From assembly GCF_002575655.3 (NCBI RefSeq), contig NC_053037.3, positions 142,301,207 to 142,365,206 on the forward strand: a stretch of 64,000 nt of DNA, written 5' to 3'. Source of the DNA: Aegilops tauschii subsp. strangulata. Taxonomy: Eukaryota; Streptophyta; Magnoliopsida; Poales; Poaceae. Within the stretch, counting starts at the first letter, position 1; every line of letters begins with the position of its first letter. The notes under the pieces are model-generated. The model was not told where the DNA came from. It was given only the letters and a program-made list of their open reading frames with translations, and ran no database searches. This document shows positions 22,577-31,693 of the stretch, one piece after another. The position numbers and the translations under genes are program-made.

Positions 22577-23932
22577 CTGCAGCTAATTGTTTTCCACCAG
22601 CGAGAAGCAGTGTCCACATGTGAGCCTGCTTCATCTTGGATTACATCAGCAGCTACAAACCACCCAATTGCTACACGCGAAAGCAGCAAACAGTGGAAGC
22701 AGAGCATCTACAACAAGCAAATACACAGCGCCAAAGCACCTACAGTGGAAGCGGTCTCCATATATGTGTAGCTTGGCTGCAGAATCAATCAATTCCAAAT
22801 TTGGTTGGAGAACATGTCCATGAAAAGTCCCTTCAATCTTGATGTTAGTCGAATTCATCAGATAGGCGAACAATCCATTAGAAGAAAATGATTTGATAAC
22901 GGGACATGTGGACAACAAAAGTTAAAATTTAATCACACAACCAAAACATAAAGAAATTTTTCTTAGATCAGAAAACTAAGAATGCTAGAAGCAAATTAAT
23001 TTAGGAGATGATTTCATGAGTAATTGATGCTATTCTGCAGCAGGGAATGAGGAAAAAATAGAATGAACATATCACATACTTGAACAAACCAAATTAGCTG
23101 CAAGCAAGGTATCTATAGAGAACTTATCTGCCCAGAATAGAAATGTGATACATCCACGCGTATTTTAGACTGAACGCCTCGTCCTCATAGCCAATATGTA
23201 TAATAATAGCATTCTTCCACATGCTCTCCCTAAACCATACAAAAAGCATTGAAGATCTTCAATGCAGTGAGAAGAGGAAGATCGTATTTGCCTTTCCATA
23301 CAAAAGATTGTATTACCCTGCTCCAATCATCCTTTTGCTTCCGGGATCCTTACTTCTGGCTACTGCATTAGAAGATGGAAAATTGCAAAGGACTGTGTTT
23401 GTAGGTTCTCAGATTAAGGGGAGGTTGAGAACGACTAACCACAGTAGCGCAAAATTGGAGATTAAATCCGGGTCGTGCCATGCATTGCTAGTGATCGAGG
23501 AGCATCAGGCCTGTGGAAGTCTTGCAGTTTCGTGTTGATCTTGAAGATGGCCGGGCGGAGATGTCATGAACACGTCAGGGAAAACCGGAAAACTTTATGA
23601 GTGTAAAACAACCATCATGACCCTGGAACCTGAACATCCCAAAATCAAAACAGAGAAAACCATAGAACCTGATCACCTCTTGATGCACTGCTTGCGGCTC
23701 AATTGGCAAGATAAAAAATTACCCCTCACCATGTTCGCCATCTATGTATCTCCACGTTAGAGAACGGAGGTCACCACATAACATGCTCCTCGTCAGTGTT
23801 CGCAGAACGACCTGAATCAATCCAGGACCCAGTAGCATTGGCGCGGCACGAGCTTGGTGATGACTGTGGACAGAAACTGGAGAACGACCCAAGCACCGCA
23901 ACGACGACAGAGAGACGAATGCCTGCGCTTAC
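22577..23932. other. Intergenic or intronic DNA, no supported gene
   Basis: No coherent gene model was found. Frames of 105 codons (23221-23538) and 64 codons (23566-23760) on the plus strand show no motif. If the flanking minus-strand exon-like pieces belong to one transcript, this would be intron. Confidence 0.35.
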
Positions 23933-24355
23933 CTGACGAAGATAGATGGTGACCCCTGCGCTGGTGCGTCAACAGCTCCCGCCTTGGGTCGATCCCCTCC
24001 TCCTTCCCTCGTGCGCCGCGCCTCATCTCCTCGTCATCGAGCCGCTCCTCCAATGGACCCCAGCCGCAGCTCGCCGGAGCCAGCAGATGAGCGCCGGCCC
24101 TTCTCTCTGCTCTTTTCTTCTCTTGCTCTCCCCTTCCTATCCCCCTCCTCCTTCTGTTTTTCCTCTCTCTGCTCATGTCCCTCCCTCGTTTCTTCTCTAT
24201 GGGAGCCCCAACGCCATGGACGCCCGAGCTCTGAACCACCTCTCCGACCGCCGCCGCAGCCGCTTCCTTCTACAGGGAGACGCCAAGCTCCGCCGGGAGC
24301 CTCCTGGCTGGCGAGTTCCCGCGCCGTCCCCGTCGCCAAGTCCGCCGTCCTGTGA
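23933..24355 (-). other. GC-rich first-exon-like segment with a strong donor
   Basis: A purine-rich, GC-rich minus-strand segment ends at TTCGTCAG/GTAAGC (boundary 23933/23932), a good plant donor. Two overlapping frames (24339-24034 and 24239-23817) encode Arg/Glu/Gly-rich low-complexity peptides with no known domain. It could be the first exon of a non-coding or unrecognised transcript reading toward 22.4 kb. Confidence 0.25.
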
Positions 24356-24668
24356 ATATAGAATATACCAAACGACTATTTTCTGGGGTGTTTTTTTTAC
24401 TGGAGGCTAGCGGCGTGTGGCCCGGAGCGCCGCACATCGCCGGCGGCACAGCCGCAAGGAGGTGCGCGGTGGGGCGATTGGCTGGGAGCGGCTGGTGGGC
24501 AGGAAGACGATGGGGTAGGTGGGGGTGGATGTGTTTTTGGGTTGGCCTTTTCTTATTCCACAACGAAACGTTTTTTCACTTATCAATGGCATTGGTGGGT
24601 AATTGTTTACAACTTTTAGAGCTAATTTAATGACGGTGAGGGCAGAAACGATAAGTGCTTTATTAGTG

Positions 24669-24693
24669 GTAAAGATAAAGATAAAGATAAAGA
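24669..24693 (+). repeat. Microsatellite (TAAAGA)n
   Basis: About four consecutive TAAAGA units in AT-rich DNA. Confidence 0.8.
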
Positions 24694-24779
24694 AGGGGTC
24701 ACCATAATGGTAAAATAGTAAATATACATTGTACATAGTGGCTACAGTGCCAAATTCCTAACTCTGACGGGTTAGGACA

Positions 24780-26055
24780 AATGCATTTAATGCACCGTGG
24801 GGTGTCTTGTGGATGGCGCTCTCCGGCAAGGTTGGTCTCTTCTTTTGTGTCGTTCGTCCATCTGCCTTCAATTCCTTTGACACATCACTTGGATGGGTGT
24901 CATTAAAGCTGTATCTTCAAAGGCGAGCTGCCACGTGACCAGACAAGTTTCACCTAACTACCTGCCCGCTCGACACATAATCGACAAGTGACAACCTGAT
25001 CGATGAGGTGGAGCGGTGGCAAGGTAGTGGGATATTTGCCGGACTCGGAGCTTGCTGGTCTTGGATCTTGGCGATTTCCCCCGGCAAGGATCTTCCCGGG
25101 CTTTTGAGCTGTATCTTCAATATTTGTAATCTCAATCTTCTCAGATCTTCTTTGTTTCTTCATTAATCTGGACTTAGATTTGTCTTTGATTATCCTCCGG
25201 CAAGCCCTTGCCGCCGGGAAGGCTGCTACTGCCTGTGCATAAGTCTGGGGTATTAAGAACCCCATTCTTAATACACCAACAGGAGCCCCCGGGCCTGGGC
25301 CACACACGCATCCGAGGCGTCGTTGGGCTAGGCCCAAACAATGCACAGGCATGCGTGACAGAAGATAATTGTCAATTCTGCCATAATTTTCTCTTTAACT
25401 GCGCCCTTCTGCCGCGTGTATTCACGTGCGAGACAATGGATTGGTGAAGAGGGGCGGTCGCTGGAGTGGTGCGCCTGGCAAAGAATGCGAGGCCCGGGAT
25501 TGGCGAAACTGGGTGGTCGCCTCACAATAGTTGAAGAGCCACCCCCTCGCGCCTTCCCCATAAAGAGGGGGCCACGGAGAGCGATGCTCATTCACCTCTT
25601 CCCATTCCAATCTCCCAGCCACCGTCGCATCCTTCTTCTATCTTCTCCCCTAAATCTGCCGCCATTATGGCGAGGGGAAAGGGTCGAGCTCGTGCATCCA
25701 TCTTCGCTGCAAGAGCTTCTCCTCGGCACCATGCTCGCGTCCTGCGGAGGCCGGCTCCAGTGCCCGAGGAAGGGCTGTGGTCCGTGGTCGTAGAAAACGC
25801 GGCGTCCGGGGCCGGGGCGGCCATGGTAGAGCGCTCGTCATTTCGTCCCCAACCACTCCACCACAGGCGGAGGGCCATACGGAGGATACAGCGCACGAGT
25901 TCGTCGTGGAACTATGTCATCGGCTGAGTAGCTGGTTGCGTCTTCCCCGTCCTTTCGCCAGGGCAATGGAGGACAGCCATCTGCGCGGCCTGTGGCTGCG
26001 GGTTGACGACTGCGGCAACGGCCTCGTCTGGGTGGCTGATACGGGGCTGACCCGA
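24780..26055 (-). mobile_element. Element C: Tat-like gypsy fragment (3' LTR end plus start of antisense ORF), truncated by element B
   Basis: An LTR end CCAACA at 25281 is followed at once by GGAGCCCCCGGGCCTGGGCC, which on the minus strand is a GC-rich polypurine-like tract. The element therefore reads on the minus strand and this is its 3' LTR. The LTR outer border is not clear and 24780 is approximate. Right of it the plus strand starts an ORF (25667) antisense to the element, the arrangement of Tat-lineage gypsy elements. The sequence is cut at 26055 where element B begins, and its continuation is not in the window. Confidence 0.5.
25667..26055 (+). pseudogene. N-terminal part of an antisense ORF of element C, frameshifted and truncated
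   Basis: An Arg/Gly/Ala-rich start (MARGKGRARA at 25667) leads into a second frame at about 25777-26055 with the more conserved-looking stretch EFVVELCHRLSSWLRLPRPF and SHLRGLWLRVDDCGNG. A frameshift in the low-complexity region joins them. An ATAAAGAGGGGG box at about 25560 could be its TATA-like promoter. It is truncated by the insertion of element B. The function of this antisense product is not known. Confidence 0.4.
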
Positions 26056-27058
26056 TGTAGGCCAATCTTTCACGATTGGAGTGGATTCCCTCGAAGAACA
26101 CGATGAACACGGGGAAGAACGGTGAGAAATCACAAGGGGAAACACTCAAGAACAAGTCCAATCACACATCCACTAGACAATCAAACACACAAGATCCACA
26201 AAAGGTACATGAAGAATAAAGGGAAAGATACAAGGTAAAGTTCATCTCCATGAGGAGGTCTTGATGATATCCTAGACGAATCTTCCCGTGAGGGGTCTTG
26301 AATCCAAGATGGATCTTCTCCGTAGAGGCCGTGGTCTCTCTCGGTGGAGTAGATCCGGATGGATGAGCAAAGCTCTATCTCAAATGAGCTAATCCTTTGC
26401 TAACCCTAACTAGAAGGAGGTGGAGGAGTATATATAGTCTAGGGCCACGAAGGGGTAAGTGAGGAGGGGATACATGAGCCTTTGGCCCAGTTAGGCACGC
26501 GCAGGTGTCGGACGTCCGGGCTGGGGGCGAGATGTCCGGGGCTTCGGGACGAGCCGGATGTTCGGGGTCTCGGCCGGATGTCCGGGCTGAAGTGGCACTC
26601 CGGTTGCTCTCTGGATATGTCGCTGCCGGATTTTCGGGGATGATGCCGGATGTCCGGGGGTTGCCGAGGCGCCGGATGTCCCGGCACACGGGCCGGATGT
26701 CCGGCCGCTGATGCTTCGGCCGTTTGTTGGTGCAGCTCCTTGGAGGCTGCACAGGCGTCGGATGTCAGGCCGCTGTAGTGTCAGCAGCTCCGTCTTCTTC
26801 CGTCATCGCTTCCAGGCTTCCCTAGCGGATGGTGTAGTTGTTCCTTGGCGCTTGCACTCCTCCTCAACATCCGTGAAGCTCCGACAATACCTATGCATGC
26901 ACACGGGAGAAGTGTCAAGTAGTATACCATCCTCGAAGGGGTCAAGTGAGCACGTGTAAAGGAGATGATTCACCTTTGGGTATGTGAAGTAGATGTCGCA
27001 CGTGTCACTTGCCAAACGGACTCTTGACATGGTGATGTCCGTAGGATGCTCCGCATCA
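26056..27058 (-). repeat. 3' LTR of element B
   Basis: About 1.0 kb. On the minus strand it begins TGATGCGGAGCATCC at 27058 and ends GATTGGCCTACA at 26056. A TATA box (CTATATATAC on the minus strand, 26429-26437) lies downstream of a cluster of CCGGATGTCCGG-type palindromes (26505-26772). The ends are inferred from TG...CA and the adjoining polypurine tract. The partner LTR is outside the window, so no direct comparison is possible. Confidence 0.65.
26505..26772. repeat. Array of CCGGATGTCCGG-type palindromes in the U3 of element B
   Basis: Three exact CCGGATGTCCGG copies and about six near copies (such as CGGACGTCCGG, CCGGATGTTCGG, CCGGATGTCCCGG, TCGGATGTCAGG) occur at about 25-40-bp spacing. 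Each is an imperfect palindrome. The array lies just 5' of the TATA box in element orientation. Confidence 0.85.
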
Positions 27059-27075
27059 TCTCCCCCCCTGGGAAA
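27059..27075 (-). other. Polypurine tract of element B
   Basis: The plus strand reads TCTCCCCCCCTGGGAAA directly after the LTR end, so the minus strand has the G-rich primer for plus-strand DNA synthesis adjoining the 3' LTR. Confidence 0.75.
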
Positions 27076-27469
27076 GATCCGACCTCGGATCAAAAACCAA
27101 ATCACCATGGGAAAGAGATGGCTTCGCCGTGTAGAAGTGGACGTTCACCAAGTACTCATCATCTTGAAGCTCGAAATGGGCACTCTCCAATGTCGCACCA
27201 TCTTGTGATTCCTTGAAAAGGAGTAAGGACAACAAACACTTAGAAAAACAAATGTGGTTAGCGTTAGTGCAAAACCAAGCATTCAAGAGGTGATTCACCA
27301 AACAAGTGTCGTCATCAAGCATAGCATAGGGTGTGACAAAGGATTGTGACATGGCATGAAAGCATATCAATCGAGCACAAGCAAAGATATCGTGGAGACA
27401 AGTATGCAATTGCGAGGTAGCAATGCAAATATGAGTGTCAAGATAATGAGCATCTACCTCAAGTTCATA

Positions 27470-29047
27470 TCAAGCATTCACAAAGCGCTCAATGAAAGGT
27501 CTATGATAGGCATAAGAAGCATTCACAACACCAAATAAGATGAGATGTCTAAACACATGGGTCAAGTGCAAGACAAACCAAGCATAACATGCATAGGGTG
27601 TAGTGAAAATCGTGTGGCACTCAACACAATAGAAAGAGCAATTGTTCATCATGTGTGAGGCAATCAAGTCAATCATGTGACAAGCAATGGGACATGGCAT
27701 ATGTGAAGTGATGACATTGTTGCAACCAATCATATGATAGTAACAAGTAATCCAAGAATTGGATGCCACACACAAGGTATATATGTCATGAGGCATGGAA
27801 ATGTGAAAATGGCAAGTCGAAGCAAGATCTCTAACATGTGTGCAATCAAGTGGTCCAAGATGAACAATAAGTCTCATGGTGCAAGCAACACAAGTAGTAT
27901 GATCCATAATATCCATGCTCATGGTTTTGGGGTTCTCAAAAGAGAAGGATATCACCTTGAAAGCATGTACTTGTGCGTCCTTCACAATGCCGAAACACAA
28001 GTAAGTGCGATGTAGAATCATCGTGGTAGAAGGTGGTTCACTCTCAAGAGCTCGGATAGTCAACTCACGTGACATGGAAGTTGACACGAAGTCGAAGTAT
28101 CCTACACATGCACAAAAGAAAGCAAAGAATGTATGCGCATGGTAGATAAACACATCATCCATCATGATGGTTCTCTTCTCTTGCACATAACCATTAGAAG
28201 CACAAGTGCATTAATAATATGATGCAACAAATGGCAAGATTCATGGCACTAGGTATATGGTGCAAAGAGGTAAGACAAGCATGCTTCACAAGGAATATGT
28301 CAAAATCTCCAAATATATGTGAGAATGCTATGGGGGCAAACTCATTATCAAGACTAAGGGCATAATTGCACTCAATACATGGCAAATCATCTAGCATGAG
28401 GGAGGCAACATAAGATATATGACAAGAAGCAATAATAATCATGTGCAAGCATGTAGATGGTTGTCATCAACCGCATGAAGCGAGCAAGTATGAATCATCG
28501 GTGATGCAACAAGGCAAGCAATCATAGTAATCAAGTCGTGCAACCTAATAGTGCGAAGATGCAACATACTAGAGGAAATCATGGCAATCATGTCATGTGA
28601 GCAAATAATGGATATAGGAAATGCACATGACATATCGCAAGCACGAACACAAAGCAAGATCATAGTATCATCATAGGAATGGGTCATAAGTGGAACATGG
28701 GAATAACAAGCAATATCTCCACCAAGCTTGCAAATACACATACAAGTAGTAAAATCAATCATCATGCGTAATGCAAAGCATGGGTCACAAATGCATGGCA
28801 AAGGCATAGGAATGGGCATATCATGCAAAGTGAACATGGCAAGATGGACATAGAATATGTATTGGACAATAACCCATAGCCAAGTGAGGGCCATGTAGAA
28901 GAAATGTGCGAAGTCTTTGCGTGAAGAGAGCGGTGGGAAAGACAATCCATGGGATCCCAAGTCATCATTGCTCTCTAGAGCTTGTTTTGTCAACTCATGG
29001 GATTGTGAGGTTGACAAGTATTCATGGTACCTACACAAAAGAGACAC
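27470..29047 (-). pseudogene. Continuation of the unusual element B ORF, broken by frameshifts
   Basis: Three consecutive minus-strand frames (29047-28439, 28448-28194, 28186-27470) continue the style of the upstream ORF: rich in Met, His, Cys, Asp and Ile, with many short HD, CH and MI words. A module starting MMDD(V/M)(Y/F)IYHAH and ending ELT..ALES occurs twice, at about 29095-28960 (across a frameshift) and 28165-28035, roughly 930 bp apart, which shows internal duplication. I recognise no catalytic domain. The protein is probably element-encoded and its role is unknown. It ends about 400 bp before the polypurine tract. Confidence 0.5.
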
Positions 29048-30582
29048 AAACCAAAGAAATTGTGTGCGTGGTAAATGTACACATCATCCATCATGATGTG
29101 TATGTGCACGTGAGAGTTAACACAAGATAAGAATCGCTCATAGAAATTTGATGCATGGTATAAGAACATGTCATCCATCATGAAAGAATAGTTGTTATGT
29201 ATAACACGATGAGGACACAAATTGAGCATACAATTATATGGCACATCAATAGCATTATCATTCATGGGGAGCATATTGTGCACATAATTATTGGGATTAC
29301 ACAATCGATAGGATGAATCAAAATCTCCTAACATGTATGAGGAAACTATGGGGGTCTCCTCATGAGCAATATTGGAAACATCACATGGAGAAAATGGAAA
29401 ACATCCAAAACAATGCATATCCGAAGCTAGGTGGTCATGGCATGGCATGTGAGATAAATGATGCAAAGGGAGCATATCAATATCATCACAAGAAAAACAA
29501 ATGCCAATAACCATGGGCATGTCATCTATGCCATATGTGCAAATTTGGTTCATTTTAATGGCATATGCATAGTCACTACGATGAGATTGCAAATATGACA
29601 TATGATTGATCTCATGCATAGCATATGACAAGTCAAGCAAATTGTCAAACATGATGTGACCTAGAGAATTGTCACAAGAAATCCTATGTAACATGGCATC
29701 ACAACTAATAGACTCCACATGGAAATCATCAAACTCATCATAAATGGGTAAATCATCGCATGGAGAAGTCGCACTAGCATGAAGGATGGTAATAGGTTGA
29801 TCAACATCATGCAAGCAATCAATGTCAAGAATGTCCACTAGTGGGACAAGAGCATCACCTTCACCTATGTTACCTTGTTCATTCCACTCAAGTGGTGTAG
29901 GCGAGGTGGCAATGACCAAATGGTGGTCATCTTCATCTTGATGGAACCATGTGGGGGGTGCATCATATTCCACCATGGCCATCGTCTTGTCCAAAGGAAG
30001 GACGAAGTCATCGAGTATCAGCGCGTCATCATATATGGGACCTAGCACCAAATGAGAAGACACAATAGAGGTAGAGGTTAAGTTGTTAGAAATCGAATTG
30101 GCCTCACATACCCTATCAACTGCCTCACTCTCTCTACGTGGTGGTTCACTCACTCCCTCAAAATAGGTGCACTCGAACTCACATATGGTGGAGTCACTCG
30201 TCTCACTCAAGTGGTGGGGGTTGTGGCTCTCCTCACATGGGAATTGGGGCAACACATCATATATGGGGCTAGTGGTGAAGTCACTCTCACTCTCAATATG
30301 GTGGCTAAAGTCACTCAAGTCATCATACGTCACCGTGGTCGAAGGGAAAATCCCATGCTCAACCATCTTGTTGTCGTCGCCGTGGATGAAGGCCGAAGAT
30401 GGCACATCATCACTCTCCTCCATGACCGAAGGGAAAATCCCATGCTCGATCATCTCGTCACCATCGCCGTGGATGAAGGCCGAAGATGGCGCATCATCAC
30501 TCTCACCTCCAAAGATGGAAGCATCATCCTTGCTCGTCACCATGTCGTTCGCCTTCAAATCTTGTTCCTTGATTGGCTCCAT
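28990..30582 (-). CDS. 530-codon unknown ORF of element B, Asp/His/Met/Cys-rich
   Basis: Open from ATG 30582 to the stop at 28990. The first 100 residues hold an exact-style repeat of 29 residues (SSAFIHGD...MIEHGIFPS twice), encoded by the 87-bp duplication at 30341-30511. The middle is acidic (many D and E with Pro and Ser). The last 200 residues are rich in Met, His, Cys and Asp, with a repeated MMDD(M/V)..YHA..F motif at about residues 465 and 497. There is no signal peptide, membrane span or known enzymatic motif. It follows the decayed gag in the same orientation, so it may have been the C-terminal extension of a gag-like polyprotein. A T-run frameshift near 30610 separates them. It is unlike any RT, integrase or protease. 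Confidence 0.55.
   Translation of the reverse strand: MEPIKEQDLKANDMVTSKDDASIFGGESDDAPSSAFIHGDGDEMIEHGIFPSVMEESDDVPSSAFIHGDDNKMVEHGIFPSTTVTYDDLSDFSHHIESESDFTTSPIYDVLPQFPCEESHNPHHLSETSDSTICEFECTYFEGVSEPPRRESEAVDRVCEANSISNNLTSTSIVSSHLVLGPIYDDALILDDFVLPLDKTMAMVEYDAPPTWFHQDEDDHHLVIATSPTPLEWNEQGNIGEGDALVPLVDILDIDCLHDVDQPITILHASATSPCDDLPIYDEFDDFHVESISCDAMLHRISCDNSLGHIMFDNLLDLSYAMHEINHMSYLQSHRSDYAYAIKMNQICTYGIDDMPMVIGICFSCDDIDMLPLHHLSHMPCHDHLASDMHCFGCFPFSPCDVSNIAHEETPIVSSYMLGDFDSSYRLCNPNNYVHNMLPMNDNAIDVPYNCMLNLCPHRVIHNNYSFMMDDMFLYHASNFYERFLSCVNSHVHIHIMMDDVYIYHAHNFFGLCLFCVGTMNTCQPHNPMS
30341..30511 (-). repeat. 87-bp in-frame tandem duplication in the element B ORF
   Basis: GAAGGGAAAATCCCATGCTC recurs at 30341 and 30428, and the following sequence matches through GGCCGAAGATGGC. 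The period of 87 bp is 29 codons, so the reading frame is kept. The copies differ at a few bases. Confidence 0.9.
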
Positions 30583-31693
30583 AGTCGTAGTCCTCGCCGC
30601 ACCGTCTCGAAAAAAGAGTCAAAGTAGACTCGACATCATCAATGCCACAAAGAGGGATGGCGGTGAAGTCGAACTTGGGAGCATCGTCTTGGAGCTCGTC
30701 AGGCTTGGACATCGTGGTGGTACTAGCCTCATGCTCGCCGTCTTGGAGCTTGGACTTTGAGAAGTGTGCTTTGGGTGGAGAAGCCTTAGCCTTCATGAGT
30801 TCTTGTTCTGCCTTGAGAGCACCAATGTAGTAGTCGTCAAGGGACTTGTAGTTCTCGAGGAAGATAGTCTTGGAGATGTCATCGTGTAATCCCATCATGA
30901 CATGTAACTTCATAGAAATGGGGTCGTCCACGCCGGCTCATCGCAAGGCAATCTTCATCTCCTTGAAGTACGCGTCGATGGACTTGGATCCTTGGGTGGT
31001 GTTCTCCAATTGGCGTAGAAGTTGTTCTGTGTAGGTTGGAGGCACGAACTCTCAACACAAAGCTCTCTTCGTCTTGGGCCAACTCATGTCGTAGCTTTCC
31101 GAAGGTGTGTGAAGCCACCATGCCGATGAGTAGTCGTGGAAGTTCGTTGTGGCGCACTTCACTTGATCTTCGGGAGGAACTTGATGTAGCTTGAGGTAGT
31201 CGTCCATTAGGCGCTCCCACTCGAGATACTCCTCGGGTTCTTGAGTCCCATAGAAAGGAATCTTGTGGTCGGTGTCGAGGTCGTAGTAGCTCATGGAAGT
31301 CGTGGACTTGAGCTTGGGGGGCTTCTCTTGAGCGTAGTCTTGAGGTGCTTGTTGGCGAATATGCCGTATGTCCGTAGGCGAAGATGCCTTGAAGTCGCTT
31401 GGCGAAGATGCCAAGGGAGATGGTGAAGTCGTTGAGCGGTGGTTGGTGTTGAGCTCTTGACCTTCATGTTTTTGTTGGTGATGGTGTCTATGCCGATGTG
31501 ACCTTGCCGGAGATGGTAGCTCGGAAGCATGTGTAATTGAGCGTCTTCTCGAAGATGAGGAAGATCTCTTGTAGGACTTGATGAGGGCTTTGATCTCCTC
31601 CATTTGAGCATCCATTTTGGCGTTCAAGTCATTCGTGGCATCAAACTCGTCGTTGTTGTTGTAGACCGGAGGGGGTGTGCTTTGCCTATCCAT
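30524..31693 (-). pseudogene. Decayed gypsy gag of element B
   Basis: Likely start at ATG 31693 (MDRQSTPPP), preferred to the upstream ATG at 31780. A coiled-coil-like acidic stretch and an SSSSSRRR/HRHRHHHQQ basic low-complexity segment precede a gag core: KIPFYGTQEPEEYLEWERLM, then DDYLKLHQVPPEDQVKC and the Trp pair of SSAWWLHTP, as in Retrotrans_gag proteins. Two in-frame TGA stops (31054-31052 and near 30935) both look like CGA to TGA changes. The same frame then resumes (PISMKLHVMMGLHDDISK) to 30524. No CCHC knuckle is seen. The frame passes to the 530-codon ORF across a run of six T near 30610. Confidence 0.65.

Noticed and set aside
26375..26752. Pro/Arg/Ser-rich minus-strand frames in the element B LTR
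   Set aside because: They merely translate the CCGGATGTCCGG palindrome array.
26505..26772. Possible CRISPR-like array of regularly spaced repeats
   Set aside because: Repeats are short degenerate palindromes in a plant LTR; spacing is irregular and there are no cas genes.
30167..30760. Plus-strand frames of 138-197 codons opposite the element B ORF
   Set aside because: Antisense shadows of the minus-strand gag/ORF region with no motif.
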